64,000 nucleotides of DNA, taken from NCBI GenBank assembly GCA_039090855.1, contig CM077006.1, positions 50,415,336 to 50,479,335 on the forward strand, in the 5' to 3' direction. This DNA is from Macrothele yani (lineage: Eukaryota > Arthropoda > Arachnida > Araneae > Macrothelidae). The translations under genes were made by a program, and so were the position numbers. Positions 10,180-22,500 of this stretch are shown piece after piece. The notes below the pieces were generated by a model. It was not told the origin of the DNA. It saw only the letters and a list, made by a program, of their open reading frames with translations, and searched no databases. How positions within the stretch are numbered: position 1 is the stretch's first letter; each line of letters opens with the position of its first letter.

Positions 10180-11435
10180 TTAGTAAGGGATATGATCACC
10201 CCTGACTGCGTTGCAGGATTTACGTCTGTCCATGCTGAGAACGAAGTTATCAAGGAGCTGTTGAGGCATCGCGGCCCATTCCTCTTGTAGCGCCAATCAC
10301 AGCTGCGAATTCGTTAATGGCTGCTGGTGACGTGCTGCCAAGCGTCTCCTGAGGTCCCACACGTGTTCGATTGGATTTAGGTCCGGGAACCTTGCAGGCC
10401 AATCCATGCGTTGAATATCTTTCACTCTCCAACAGCCACTGTACGATGTGGTGTAGCGTTGTCGTCCATGAAGAGGAACTCAGGACCCACAGCACCTCTA
10501 AACAGACGCACGTGAGGCAAGAGAACCTCTGTACAATAGCGGACTCGTGACTGAACCTCCTTGGAAGATGTGGTCAGTACGACTACCAAGCATGATACTG
10601 CCCCAAACGAGAACTCCGCCACCTCCAAATCGGTCCCTTTCGATGATGTTGGTGTGATTACGTCTTCCCTGCTTTCTCCAGATGTGTATACGTCCAGAAT
10701 CGCTAGTCAGACTAAATCTGCTCTCATCCGTTAAGAGAACTTGACCCCATTGCTGATGTGTCCAGGTCTGGCGTTCCTGGCACCACAGAAACCGCCGTAT
10801 TCTTTTTTTTTTTTTTTTTTTTTTTTTTTGATTGGAGATTTAACGACCGCCGTGAGCAACTCAATGGGCTATAAGCAGTCGCCCGTCCCTAATTTAGAGT
10901 CACTGGTTCCAGGGAAGGGAGAGAGCCAGTGCCGTAAGACAAACACAACATCCATGCCTGACCGGGATTCGAACCCGGACCCCTTACGGACGAATGATCA
11001 GAGGCCAACGCCTTAGACCACTGCGCCACCAGGGCGGCCCGCCGTATTCGATGAGCAGGCATTAATGGCACACACCGTACTGGTCGTCGTGCAAATAGAC
11101 CACCTTTGTGCAGCCTCTTGGCCACGGTAAAACGCGATAACGGACGTCCAGTTGTCTGTTGCATGTGCCTTGAGATTTCTCCCGCTGTCTCTTCTCGCCT
11201 GTAGGACAATATACCGGTCGTCCGCCGCCGTGGTTGCTCGTGGACGACCACTGCTAAACTCTCGGACAGCTGTTCCTGTCGTTTGAAATGCTCTCAAAGC
11301 TCGTGAAACGATGATGTGAGCAATCCCGAACTCCTCGGCCACACTAGTCATACTTCGACCTTCTTCTAACTTCCCAATGACGCCACCTCGGGTAAAGTCA
11401 TCCAGATGTCGTCTACTGGATTGCCTGTTGGCCAT
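10180..11435 (-). pseudogene. Tc1-like transposase interrupted by a SINE
   Basis: The frame begins MANRQSSRRHLDDFTRG at 11435 and shows a helix-turn-helix (GKLEEGRSMTSVAEEFGIAH) followed by SSGRPRATT. After the SINE the second catalytic Asp region reads FLFMDDNATPHRTVAV (about 10440-10490). The C-terminus runs through WAAMPQQLLDNFVLSM to a TAA at 10180-10182. Frame changes occur between these blocks. The SINE sits between the N-terminal DNA-binding part and the catalytic core, so the gene is dead. Confidence 0.88.
10803..11038 (-). mobile_element. SINE-1, full length, inside a Tc1-like element
   Basis: Its 27-bp-plus poly-T is the longest tail in the window, suggesting a young insertion. An 11-bp duplication, CCGCCGTATTC, flanks it at 10792-10802 and 11039-11049. 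Confidence 0.94.
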
Positions 11436-11689
11436 ATCACACGGTTGGTGCAACTCGACGTCGTTCAAACCGTTGTACACCGTGCAATAGCTTTCACCGA
11501 ATTGCTGGGCGTACACCGCCCGCGTGCTTTATACTCTTCCGACACTCCCCCTTCTACGTCATGCTGCAAATACCCTACCGGACCCTAGTCTATCTCCCGA
11601 GTGGTCTTTTGGTCTATTCTGCCAGTTCGTTCCGCTGTTATGCTAATTTCTCCTCTTCGTCCTTAATTTTTGCACACCAGGGTATTTGC

Positions 11690-12540
11690 GTCCCTGTAGC
11701 GAGGAAATTGAAACGTGAGCTTACGGAATACCTGTGGGTTAATAAAGATTTGAAATTATATGCAGAACATTTCGCTCCAGAAACGCTCTCTGATAAAGAA
11801 AGAATTTTCGAAATCCGACTCTTAGAAGCAGAGATATCGATAAAAATAGGAAGTACATCTATGCCCCCTGATGGAAAAGCAGTGCCTTATTTTAAGCAAA
11901 AGGTATTCTCAAAAGGTTTTTCTATGTGAGTGGTAGCGGTCAACAGAAAATTTTTTCAATTGAGTTTTTTGAAGTGAAGATTTTACTGCAAATACATCAT
12001 CAGAAATAAACTTACGCTTTCTTGTGGCCAAACTATTCTCTACCAAAAATTAGAAATTATATGTTATATGTAGAACAATTCCCACCAAGAGCTGTATCTG
12101 ATGCAGAATTTTTTTTAAATTAGATTTTTAGAAGCAGAAATAGAGGAGGAAATCCGAATTTACCTTTACGCCCCCTAGTGGAAAATACATACATTACTTG
12201 AAAAGGAAACTATACTTAAAATAGTCTTAGTTATAAAGTTATAAATCGCATCGAAAGAAAACGTTTTTAAATCGGATGTTTAGAAGCAAATACACTGAAT
12301 AAAATGTATTTTGAATTCGATAGCATCTGCCTTTACGCCCACTAGGGGCGAAGCTATGCATCGGAAAAAACCAGAAAGCAAGGACCACCGTGTTCTTACA
12401 TTTTTCCAGCTTCCCAATGCTAAAAGAATTTTTCAAATCGGACGATTTCGCTTAAGAGAAGGTGTCGCGAGGCGGGCAAAGTGTTACTATAAACAAAAAC
12501 TTTTTATACAAAAGGCATGCTAAAAGGAAGGGGGGGGGAG
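11690..12540. repeat. Degenerate tandem array, novel unit
   Basis: Two motifs recur in the same order and orientation. One is AAATCGGA-TTTTAGAAGCAGA-like, at about 11807, 12117, 12270 and 12435. The other is CCTTTACGCCCCCTAGTGGAAAA-like (about 11865, 12165, 12330). Spacing is about 310, 153 and 165 bp, so the units are diverged and of unequal length. No protein family was recognised. Confidence 0.6.
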
Positions 12541-13767
12541 CTAAGTGGAGCTGCGCTACCTTTTCAATAGTAAATTATCAAGAGCAAGTCCTCGACATGC
12601 CAAGTTTTATGCTTGCAAGGGGCATAGATGATTAATTCTTCCCAAGAACGCAGCACTGCTTTTATGTAATTGGTTAAAGATAACTTTTTCAATAAAACTG
12701 TGATATCGCGTGCGTGCGTGCGTGCGTGTGTGCATAGGTTATTATAAGACTTCCACTTGGAATTTTGAATGAATACAATAATAACCTAACAATGCAATAA
12801 GATGAGGGTAATATTTTAAAAAAAGTTGAAAGAACCTAAAAATTTATAGTACAATGCTTATTAAAACTTTATTATCAAACATTTTTGCTTAATACTTAGC
12901 TACAGCATAAACAATGCAGCAGATCAAACATTCATTTACATAAGTTGATAATTTCAAATAGCCTATAAACAAAGTCCCTACATAATTTGGCTCCTCAGCC
13001 ATAGTACACACAATTAGAATCTAAAATAGTTTACAAAATTATCACATAAAGGAAAAAAATATACAGCACAGAGGTTTTGTACCACAAATGAACAATGAGG
13101 CGAATTTAAAAAATCCATACAAAAATGTGACACACCACTGAATTACATGGTGACAGTTATGTTTCTTAAATGCTCAACATGATATTACGATTAAACATGG
13201 GAAGGAAAAAATGTTGGGAAAAAATGTTGCATGCAATGGTTCCGGAGGTGATAATGTCAATATAGTTTTCACAAAACATCTACTTTTAAACATAACACCC
13301 TGCTAAATACACAAATAAAATAAATGGTACATGACACAGATCAGTAAGCCCACTCTAAATTTTGACATAGAAATTTGCAGTTCTCAGCAAACAACGAAGT
13401 ACTAACCTACGAAGATCAAAATGTTCAATGAATACAGATCACTCAAACTTTGAAATATGTACAAGGCAAACATTAATGGCAGCATTAAAAAAGTACTACA
13501 CATATGGCAGTGATATACATAGGGTTACCACCTTTTTTCCCCACAATTTTGAGGGGTTCTAATATCCTACTCAATGAAATATCTAAATCCATGTTTTGAA
13601 TTCATTTTCAAAGAAAAATAAAAAATGATTCAGAAAAATTAATCTTTAAACAACTTTTGTATGAACCACATTGCAATACTGATAATCTTATTTTTGTAAT
13701 GGTATGAAAGTGTTTTAAATTAGTTTCTTGGATCAGCTGCTGGCCACACTAGATATTTTTCTTTACT
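12541..13767. other. AT-rich non-coding stretch with a microsatellite
   Basis: The only clear feature is a (GCGT)n to (GT)n run at 12707-12734. No coding signal was recognised. Confidence 0.5.
12707..12734. repeat. (GCGT)n microsatellite
   Basis: A pure GCGT tract changing to GTGT. Confidence 0.9.
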
Positions 13768-13936
13768 GGGGCTTTAAAACGACCACCACACGTATCTTGA
13801 TGGGTTACAAGCGGTTGTCCGTTCCTGATTTAGTGCCACTGGTTCCTGAGAAAGGAGACAGCCAGTGCTGTAAGACAAACACAACATCAATGCCTCACCG
13901 GTATTCAAACGCAGGTCCATCACGGACGAATGGTTT
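13768..13936 (-). mobile_element. SINE-1, old copy
   Basis: The body and box-B area are readable (CTGTAAGACAAACACAACAT, CACCGGTATTCAAACGC) with many substitutions. The tRNA head is truncated. Confidence 0.8.
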
Positions 13937-14348
13937 ACAACATCTTTATCAGAATGACTGAGTTACCATACCCAGTAACCGGACACTATTCCTACCCCAT
14001 ATTTTCTGTTTGGATAGCAAACCAAATAATTATTACTGTTGCCTTTGGACAAATGAAAAGCAATGACATTTATGTTTTGATTTTAATGAGTTGCTTTCCA
14101 AAGTATACTGCAAATAAGTCCTAATAAAAGTATGTGGTGTAAGTTAATGCACTTACCAACACTCCTCCAACTCAACTCTCTCTCTGTTTACTAGAGAGAT
14201 TAACCACTGGCAAATGTAGCATTGTCACACATATATGCTAGCTACCAACAAATGATATCTGCTATTTTACTAAAAAACAATACCCATAATGGTTTGACCT
14301 TAGTATCCTTTAAGACATACAATTTCTATTTATTTATTTGTTGTTTTG

Positions 14349-15194
14349 TAGTTTTAATGACCACTGTGAGCAACACAAAGTAGACTCTAATTTAGGGCTA
14401 ATGGTTCCAAGAAAGAATCAGAGCAAATGCTATCAGACAAACACACCACCTGTGCTTCATTTGCAATTTGAACCTGAACTCATGATATAATCAACACAGC
14501 AATCAGACATTGCAGAATTGAGGGTAATTACTGTTCCACACATAATGTCAATCACATCAGAAAAATTTGAAAATTTCGTACCCTGGAGCGGGAAACGAAC
14601 CCGCATCTCTTGATTACCAGTCGCGCATGTTATCCGTTACACAATCCAGGACAGCAAAGTCCCAAGAATCTGAATGTCAAGATCTTTGGAATATTCCCCA
14701 ACTACAGTCTTTCAATTAAGGCATATTGTGCTACCATCTAGCATTGTTAAGCAAATCTTCAGTTGTTCAGGTTTACAATGTGGAAGAAATATTCTTCCCA
14801 TAATACGTGGCCAATATGTCATGATATAATCAACACAGCTATCAGACATCGCCAAATTAATGGTAATTACTGTTTCACATGTAATATCAATCACATCAGA
14901 CAAATGTGAATTTTTGTTCTCTGGAGGGGGTAACGGATAGCATACTCGACCGGTATTCGGGAAATGCGGGTTTGATTCCTGCTCCAGGGAGACGAAATTT
15001 TCTAATTTTTCTTATTCGATTTATATTACGTGTGGAACAGTAATTACCATCAATTTGGCGATGTCTGATTGTTGTGTTGATTATATCATGACACACTGGC
15101 CATGTATTATGAGAAGAATATTTCTTCCACATTGTGAACCTGGACTCATCGGGCAAATGATCAGAAGCCAGCACCACAGACCCCTTTGATACCA
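14349..15194 (-). mobile_element. SINE-1, old copy split by a 651-bp insertion
   Basis: The SINE-1 body (14349-14482) stops at TGAACCTGAACTCA. The head resumes at 15134 with TGAACCTGGACTCA and continues through AATGATCAGAAGCCAG to about 15194. The repeated 14-mer (14469-14482 and 15134-15147, one mismatch) is the target duplication of the SINE-2 insertion between them. Confidence 0.75.
14483..15133 (-). mobile_element. SINE-2: a second tRNA-derived family, inverted duplicate
   Basis: The insertion holds two tRNA-like heads in opposite orientation: minus at 14581-14651 (box-B-like GGGTTCGTTTCCC) and plus at about 14918-14990 (GCGGGTTTGATTCCTGC). Each is followed by a tail with ATTACGTGTGGAACAGTAAT and GTTGATTATATCATGA. 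A third tail copy at about 14771-14915 pairs with 14985-15137 as an inverted repeat of about 150 bp. Confidence 0.7.
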
Positions 15195-18100
15195 CAGCAG
15201 CCCTTCTATAACAATGAATTCATCAAAACTTACCCTGATGCAAGTACCTTCAACAGCAATACATGAACTTTGGTTTTCATGACTTTGAATAGTACTTTTA
15301 TGGTGCAAATAGCCACTGTAACTTTACAGCAAAAATAAGATAAAAGTTATTATTTTATATTCCTCTTCAGCGATTCTTGATGTTGGGACGATGCTCGTCT
15401 TACTACCATTATGACGCCCTTTGTAATTTAAATTTTGGCCTCCTCCAGATGATAAAACAAAGAGTGCACATAGCACTGTAGAACTAATGAATTTTCATTT
15501 AGATTTTCTACGATGTGCACACTGCTTATCGAGAATCCCTTTTCTATTACATAATTTCCATGAAAAATAGTAAATACCTTCTAGGAAAAATTTTATTAAT
15601 GGCTCAGATACATTTGCAGCACTGAATATGTTAAACAAAAATACATCTAATTTATTCCTCTGCAAATCATAGGATTTCAACTTTTTCTTAAAATCTTATC
15701 ACCCTTTTTGAAGAATTGCATTTTTCTTTAAAATATTTGGTCAGCTTCTATTGCAGTAATATAATTCTTTGATGTAAGTCATTCAAAGCTGTGTTGATTC
15801 AAGATGCTTGTAATACACTAACTCAACATTTCAGCTGATGACAAAGATTACACACCATGACACAAGGAATTCAAATCAACTCTGTGTTTATGATGATTCA
15901 AAAAATTTCTAGTTGTAAACAAATATATGGCTCCTCTATTCATAGTTCTCTGCATGAATAACTATTTTACGGGTCTCATGGAGGTAATTATTTAAAAGAA
16001 TTGGTGATCAAATTTTCAAATTAGAACCTAGTTCATCATCAGGACTATGTCACTGGAGTAGTTGCTGCCACTCAATTGGAAGTGCCCAGCTGCAGTTATC
16101 ATTAATTGTGGAACTTCTTCTTCTCGCTATTTCCATCCAACAATTTAAGTTTGTCGGATGAGGTATTACAGCACCATAAACATCATTAAAACGTTTTTCT
16201 TTTATTTGCCTGTGCAAATTTAAAAAAATCATTTTTTCACAAAACTGTTTTGTTGTATTTGTTACCTTCTAAAATGACTTCCTCCACATATAGTGCAAAA
16301 CTCACATTATGCAGCAATTATTTAAAAAACTGTTGGATAACTGTGCAATTGCATTTAACTGACCTATTAATTTCAAAATACTCCTTAATAATGAATCATT
16401 AATGTTATGATAAGTTTTACTGGTGTGTATAATTTTACAGAGGCAACTTTGTACAACATATCCACATTCAGTGCATTTGTCCAATGCTTTCAATAAGGAG
16501 AGTGTTGACTTCTATATCATAAATACTAACACTTACAAAAGGTGGCAATCCCAGATTAAAGAATTATATAATACTCTTGAATTACAACAATATGTTCCCT
16601 ACAAAGAAACAATACATCACATACATAGTAAATGGCAGTCTTTTAAACTGGATCACACTATCCAAATATGCTTATAAAGACAACTACTGCAAGCAGTAAA
16701 TCTGCTATGCCAGTTCTATGAAGATCACTTTTTGAGCAATAACCCAAGGAAATATGCTGTTATATAACTTCATCATATAAAACCTTGAGACTTGTGTGCT
16801 GCAGCAAATTACAGGAATGCACAAAAAGCAACACATCATTGTTTTTATTTGCAAATACAGGGATCACTGATATGCAATACTATGTAATGAGATATTCTCA
16901 CTGAAAATCACCCAACATTTAGTGAAAAATATTCAAAATTGATCTGCACATTTAATATGGTTTAGCCACAATTCATTTATGATCATTTAGAAGCAACACA
17001 TGTGAAAACTTTTGCTATAAGCATGGATAAGAATAAGGGTAGAAAATAAATTTTGTCTCTGATAAACAAAACTGCACTGAAATGCAGCTAAAATGAACAT
17101 GTGGTGATGTGTTACATCATACCCACTTATGGACTTGTTAACACATTCTGCAGAGAATACAAATGAAAAAGGCTGGAATGTATCCCATACCATAAATTAA
17201 ATTTTACGACTGACTAACAAAAAGATTGACCGGCATCTGGATCACAAAAGGAGGTAAGAGAATAAAAGTATTAAAACTTCAACATACACACACTTATGCT
17301 ATGCATAAAAATCATTTAATAAGAAACAAGCGTTCAACTGGTTATCAGTTCAAAGCTTCCAAATTAAAGTTTTTTACATAACTTAAGGATTTTTTTTAAG
17401 TTCTAATGTTTGTTGATTTATAGTTAGGTGCCTGTGTCTGGCTTTCATATATTGGAGATTAAAGAATGGAGCTGTGCTTAGTCCTTTCCCAGGAAGCTCG
17501 ATATCACGATATTACAGGTGCTGATTATGGGCATGCACAATTGTTCAAGCATGCCTCCTCAGAAATCAGGGCATGTTCAATGTGCCCAGATTTTTGTGAG
17601 GGCAACCTAAGTTATCTTTCAGAAATTATTTGTAAATCATAATTAGTACATATGGAACAAGATGTTTCTATCAGTTCACACCATCCACAGATTATTAAAA
17701 ATCAAAGTTAATATATTCAACACACACTTTTGAAATGGCATGTGTTGCATATATTATTTCAGTATAAATACATTTTGTAATGTGTTCAAAATTAATCTTC
17801 AGTTATAATTATTTGTCGAATTCAATATAACAAACATTTTTCAAATTTACTGGAATATGAAACAATCAGAGAAAATTGTGAAGGAAAACAAGAATATTTG
17901 CTGGCAACATTAAATTTACTCACAAGCATGAATACTGAATTAAAAGCGAGGACTATTTCGGAAGTTTATTACTGAATAGTGATTAAGTTTAACTTATTTT
18001 TATTTATTTTCTTATTCATTTTAAAGAAAATTAGTGCATAAACGCCCTAGTAATTTTTTTTTGAGCACAACCCTGGATTTACATAACTACACTTATGGAA

Positions 18101-18585
18101 GAAACTATATCTCACAGGTGCCTAAAAAGATATGTTGCAGCTTAGAGCACATCACAATCAATGGCAACTAGAGTAACTATGAAAACTCTGATATAACCAA
18201 ATTTGTGCAATGACTCTATAACACCAGAGCTCAAATGCTTTGATCTTGTTTCCTTTTTATTTCATCTTAATTTTATTTAATTAATTTATTTCCTGATACT
18301 GTGTGTATCCTCCTATTAGTTAGTAATTTGATTTTTGCTTAAAAGTAAAGTCATATTTGAAATCTGATGCTCGAAACAAATCATGATGCACTATAATGAC
18401 TCTCTCAATTGCTCAATGTTATGTTGTCTGCCTTAAGAAAGCCATCTGTGAGGGGAAATTTGGCTCTTGTAATATTTGTGTTAATGTACATCAATCAAAG
18501 GATGAATTATACTGGATTAATTTATGTTGCTATAAATTCCTTTATATGGGAATAATTTTTTGTTTCAATGTGTTACTCTTAACTA
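15195..18585. other. AT-rich stretch, no gene recognised
   Basis: Strongly AT-rich sequence with many short A and T runs. No splice-bounded exon, conserved protein fragment or family repeat was identified on either strand. Confidence 0.5.
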
Positions 18586-18713
18586 TATACACCATCTTCA
18601 CATTAGTGAAAAACTTAAAACCACTTTTGACACGTAAAACCGCTTTTGGCCATCCAGAATATAACATGTCAAAAGCGGTTTTAAGTTTTTCACTAATGTG
18701 AAGATGGTGTATA
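18586..18713. repeat. 47-bp near-perfect inverted repeat
   Basis: The arms at 18586-18632 and 18667-18713 are reverse complements with one mismatch and a 34-bp loop. The motif AAAACC(A/G)CTTTTG occurs in both arms and again in the loop. Confidence 0.92.
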
Positions 18714-20989
18714 GACTGAATTAATGTTTCCTTGTTCTATTTGATAGCCATACAATCAAAACTTGCACGGGGGATTTGAAATACTTGAACAGCTTCAGAG
18801 CTCAATATGTGTCAGTACAGATACAAATATTACATAGTTACAGAGGGCTTCCAATAAGCTGGTGGTACCACCCTGTGGTTAAGGATCTGTTGGATCTCAG
18901 GTCCACAGAGCTCATCCAAAAACAAACTGACCTACAGCAAAATTGGAATGAGAAAACATAAACACGCAGATCTGAAAGGGAGATAGAGATGCCCCCCCAA
19001 GTTACCAAGCACCTTTTTATTTTTGCTCCTTCAACTCTAGCTGTTGATGCTGATACAGTTCCTGTAGTTACTGATAAAACAATGGCCATGGGCAACAAAA
19101 ACAATGACTCCAATGATATATACTACATTGTAAGTGAAGCAGCAATGAATTTGCAAAACAATTAGCTGTAGCAAAACATGATGCAAGTGCTATGTAAGAT
19201 TTATTGCATATAATGTACGAGTAAGTTACAGTTCTAAGCTCATATACTGCACTCTAGTCAAGACATTACCGGGTGACAAGTTGCCTAGTGGTTAACAAAC
19301 ACTATTTGGGACTAGAGGATCCCAAATTGTGTCATGCTGAGGCTGAACTAGCACTACCTGCAGTTTGGAAGTCATACTGTCATTGGTCTTGGTAGAGACT
19401 CCTTGCTCAAAATAATTTAATCCCATACCCCTTTACTGGAACTTAGAGCAGGCCATTTAGATCACTGTGGTGCTTTTTCAAGGATTAAAAATGAGGAACT
19501 GTTAAATTAACATATTTTACACATAAAGAAAGAGCCCTGAACAGTTTGTCTAGGTCTATCTTATAAAATCCACTAATCTGGCATGAATGAAGTACTTATG
19601 GTGCCAGACTATTGGAAATCTGATGCAATGGCTAGCATGGGTTAGATTCTGGTAAACCTTTTTTCCATGTCTTAACAAAAAATGATAGAAAAAAGAAAAA
19701 ATGTTTTCACATGTGCTCATGCTAGGAATACAAGCATGACAATTTTAGCAGCAAATAGTATGTATGTAAAACAGTTGCCAGCAAACACTACTGTAAACAT
19801 ATAAGTTTGAATCACCTATTTCAATCAACAAGGATCTTGCCAATATGAAACAGTGATCGGTACGCAGTTTTAATAAATATAATTCGGAACATGAAATTGT
19901 TTGCCAACTTCTGTTAGTTGTGTCATAGTTAGCATTGCACTCAACAGAGGAATTATAACAATGTTCCAAATAAAAGTTAAAACAGTTGAAGCTACTACTG
20001 AAATGCCAATTTCGGAGTTTCTAACATATGTCAATTAATTTTAGGAACCTTACGATTTTAACTTCATTTTACTAGTTTCTGAATTTCATTTTTTCAACTT
20101 ATCCATATCATTCTTGTTTGCCTTTGTTCCTTATTCGCATTGTTTACCATTCAAATCAATGAAAACAAGATGGATGAAGCCTTAGCATTCGTTTAGAGAG
20201 GAGGTCAAGTTGGCATTTCACCAGGTGAGCTTCATTTTAATAGTACCTTCAACTGTTTTAACTTTTATTTGGAATGTGCTAATAATTTCTCCGTTGAATG
20301 CAAAGCTAATTATGATGCGAGTAACAGAAGTTGATGAACATTTTCATGTTCCGAGTTATATTAACTATTGTAAACAAATTTTAGATGAAAAAAAAAAAAA
20401 AAAAACGTCATTAAAAGATAAATTACGATTTTTAAGAGTGAATGTATTTTCAACCTCCTTATGGCATAGCCACAGCAAACAGTCAAAATGCCAATCAGTA
20501 TGCCCAGCTCAATAATTTCACTAACTTATATACTAATCAGATCTGGAATGAATAACATGCCACATCAGATAAAAGAAGCACAAGTGCAATATGCTTACAA
20601 AAAGATGTTACTAGTGTTCTCCCTAGATCATTTTACAGCTGGGTGGGAAGAAATTTTAACTGGATGGTATTTTTAACCCCTCCCCACAACAGAAAAAAAA
20701 AGGCTGTTGTTTTGCTTAACATTATTACACTTATCAAATGTCTTTAGCAGTGTGGTAGGCATTAATGTAACATAACATGATAAACAACATTATAAAATTG
20801 TACATAAATGATAACAAAATGAGTACTTGCTAATAAATCATATTCAACGCAGATTTCAGCCAGTTTTCATCAATATTTATGGTGTATGTGGGAACATGTT
20901 TTCCACTTGTACTATTTTGTGTGTTGTGAAAACGTTCATTAACCCTTTCCGCTCTACTGCCAAGTGACACCCGACACCACGAAATCACT
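18714..20989. other. AT-rich stretch, possible old SINE traces
   Basis: GTTGCCTAGTGGTTAAC near 19285 resembles a tRNA A box and GCATGGGTTAGATTCTGG near 19640 resembles a B box. They are about 350 bp apart and cannot be joined into one element. No genes were recognised. Confidence 0.35.
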
Positions 20990-21301
20990 GAACAGCTCGC
21001 GTGTCACTCGCCATGCAGATGACGCCCCTATAGCTCGCATGTTGGCACTCACAAGACATTTCTCTTCCGCCGAATAGCTCGTGTGTCATCCACCACACTG
21101 GTGATGCCTCTATAGTTCGCATGTCAGGGCTTGCAAGACATTTATTTTCTGCTGGATGTCTTATGTTGGGTACCACCCGCCATGCCGATGATGCCTCTAT
21201 AGCTCCCGAGACATTTCTTTTTTGCTGAATAGCTCACGTGGCGGGTGACACCCGCCATGCCAATGATGCCTCTACAGCTCGTATGTCGAGGCTGGTGAGC
21301 C
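20990..21301. repeat. Minisatellite of about 72-83 bp, four units
   Basis: Units begin at 20990, 21072, 21155 and 21227. Most share GAATAGCTC, GATGCCTCTATAGCTCGCATG and AGACATTT-CTTTT. Units 1 and 2 are 82-83 bp, and unit 3 is shortened to 72 bp. The tract is GC-richer than its surroundings. Confidence 0.82.
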
Positions 21302-22500
21302 AAAGCTGAACTTTCCCTGCTAAGTTGTGGCCTCTTACTGCAGAAAAAAAAAATACAAGTGATGGGTGAGTATGGGTGAAAAGTTATTTAAATAAAAACG
21401 GTTAAAGGAAATTTAGATGGGCGGCAGAGAAAATTAGCTGGGCAGGCCGCCCAGTAAAAAGGCTCTGCAGAGAACACTAATGACAATGATGTGATGTACA
21501 GTTGCTCTACATACAAAAACAACCTTGTTCATGATCACATTAGTACATGCTCAGTGTTAACACGGAATGATGCAAGTAACGTAACTTTGCATTGCAGTTT
21601 AATGGTCAAAGACACTAAACAATGAGTACAAATATTTGTTAACCACATCATCATTAGTGACCAACAGCAAGTAAACACTTATCACAAAAGATGTGTACTA
21701 ACTGCACAATTAAGTAATTGTATGGATTAAAAATTACAACGGACATGAAATGCCAAAAATAAATAAAACTAATATTCAGAGGACAACTATTATTCAGAGG
21801 CCAATATAAAAGGTCACTGGAGGACTGTAATTTTCATGTTTCACTTCCTTATTTAGAAAAAAATACAAATGCAAATCAACATTCTTTTTAGAGTTTGTCT
21901 CTCCCAGGGAGACCGGAGCATTGACGGTTAGCAGAAAGGACTAATTGTGCTCTTACTATGCAGCTGACTGATAGCCTGAAGTCTTATATGTATATATATA
22001 AAAAAAAAAAAAAAAAAAAAATGAGTGAGAGATTGCAAGTACTTTTTTTTGAAGAAGGGAGGACTATTCTGTGGAATTCTGATACAAAGAGTTAATGAAC
22101 ATAATGCCTAAACCAATCTTATTTGGGTGAAATTTCACCCCAAAGGACAGGGGTTGAGTATGAAGCTTGCTACAGCCATCAGAGCCGTGTGTGGTCCGAT
22201 TGGTGGTTTGACCCTGTTTCATACCCCAAAGAGATGCCTGTGATGGGGGTGTTCCTTGGGGTGGCTCAATATAGTGGCTTGGTATGCAAATATATTCTGT
22301 GGATTTAAATTTTGGATTTATCATGGGCAATCTTCAAATTTTGAAAGTACATTAAATTAAAAAAAAAAAAAAAAAAAGCTGCAGGAGGAGCAATTTTTCA
22401 GCATGTGGCCATTTCCAGTTTTATAGTCCACTATTTTATTTTAGCCGGCTACTAAAATTTTCATTGGAATTTGCATGACTGAAAATATATATATATATAT
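21302..22500. other. AT-rich stretch with homopolymers
   Basis: Contains long A runs (about 22000-22020 and 22359-22377) and a TA repeat ending near 22500. No gene was recognised. Confidence 0.5.

Larger units (their letters stand above)
9945..11682 (-). mobile_element. Tc1-like transposon interrupted by a SINE
   Basis: The terminal inverted repeats share TGCAAAAATTAAG(A/G)ACGA (left end about 9945-9968, right end about 11659-11682) and sit next to TA on both sides. Removing the SINE-1 at 10803-11038 leaves about 1.49 kb. Confidence 0.88.
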
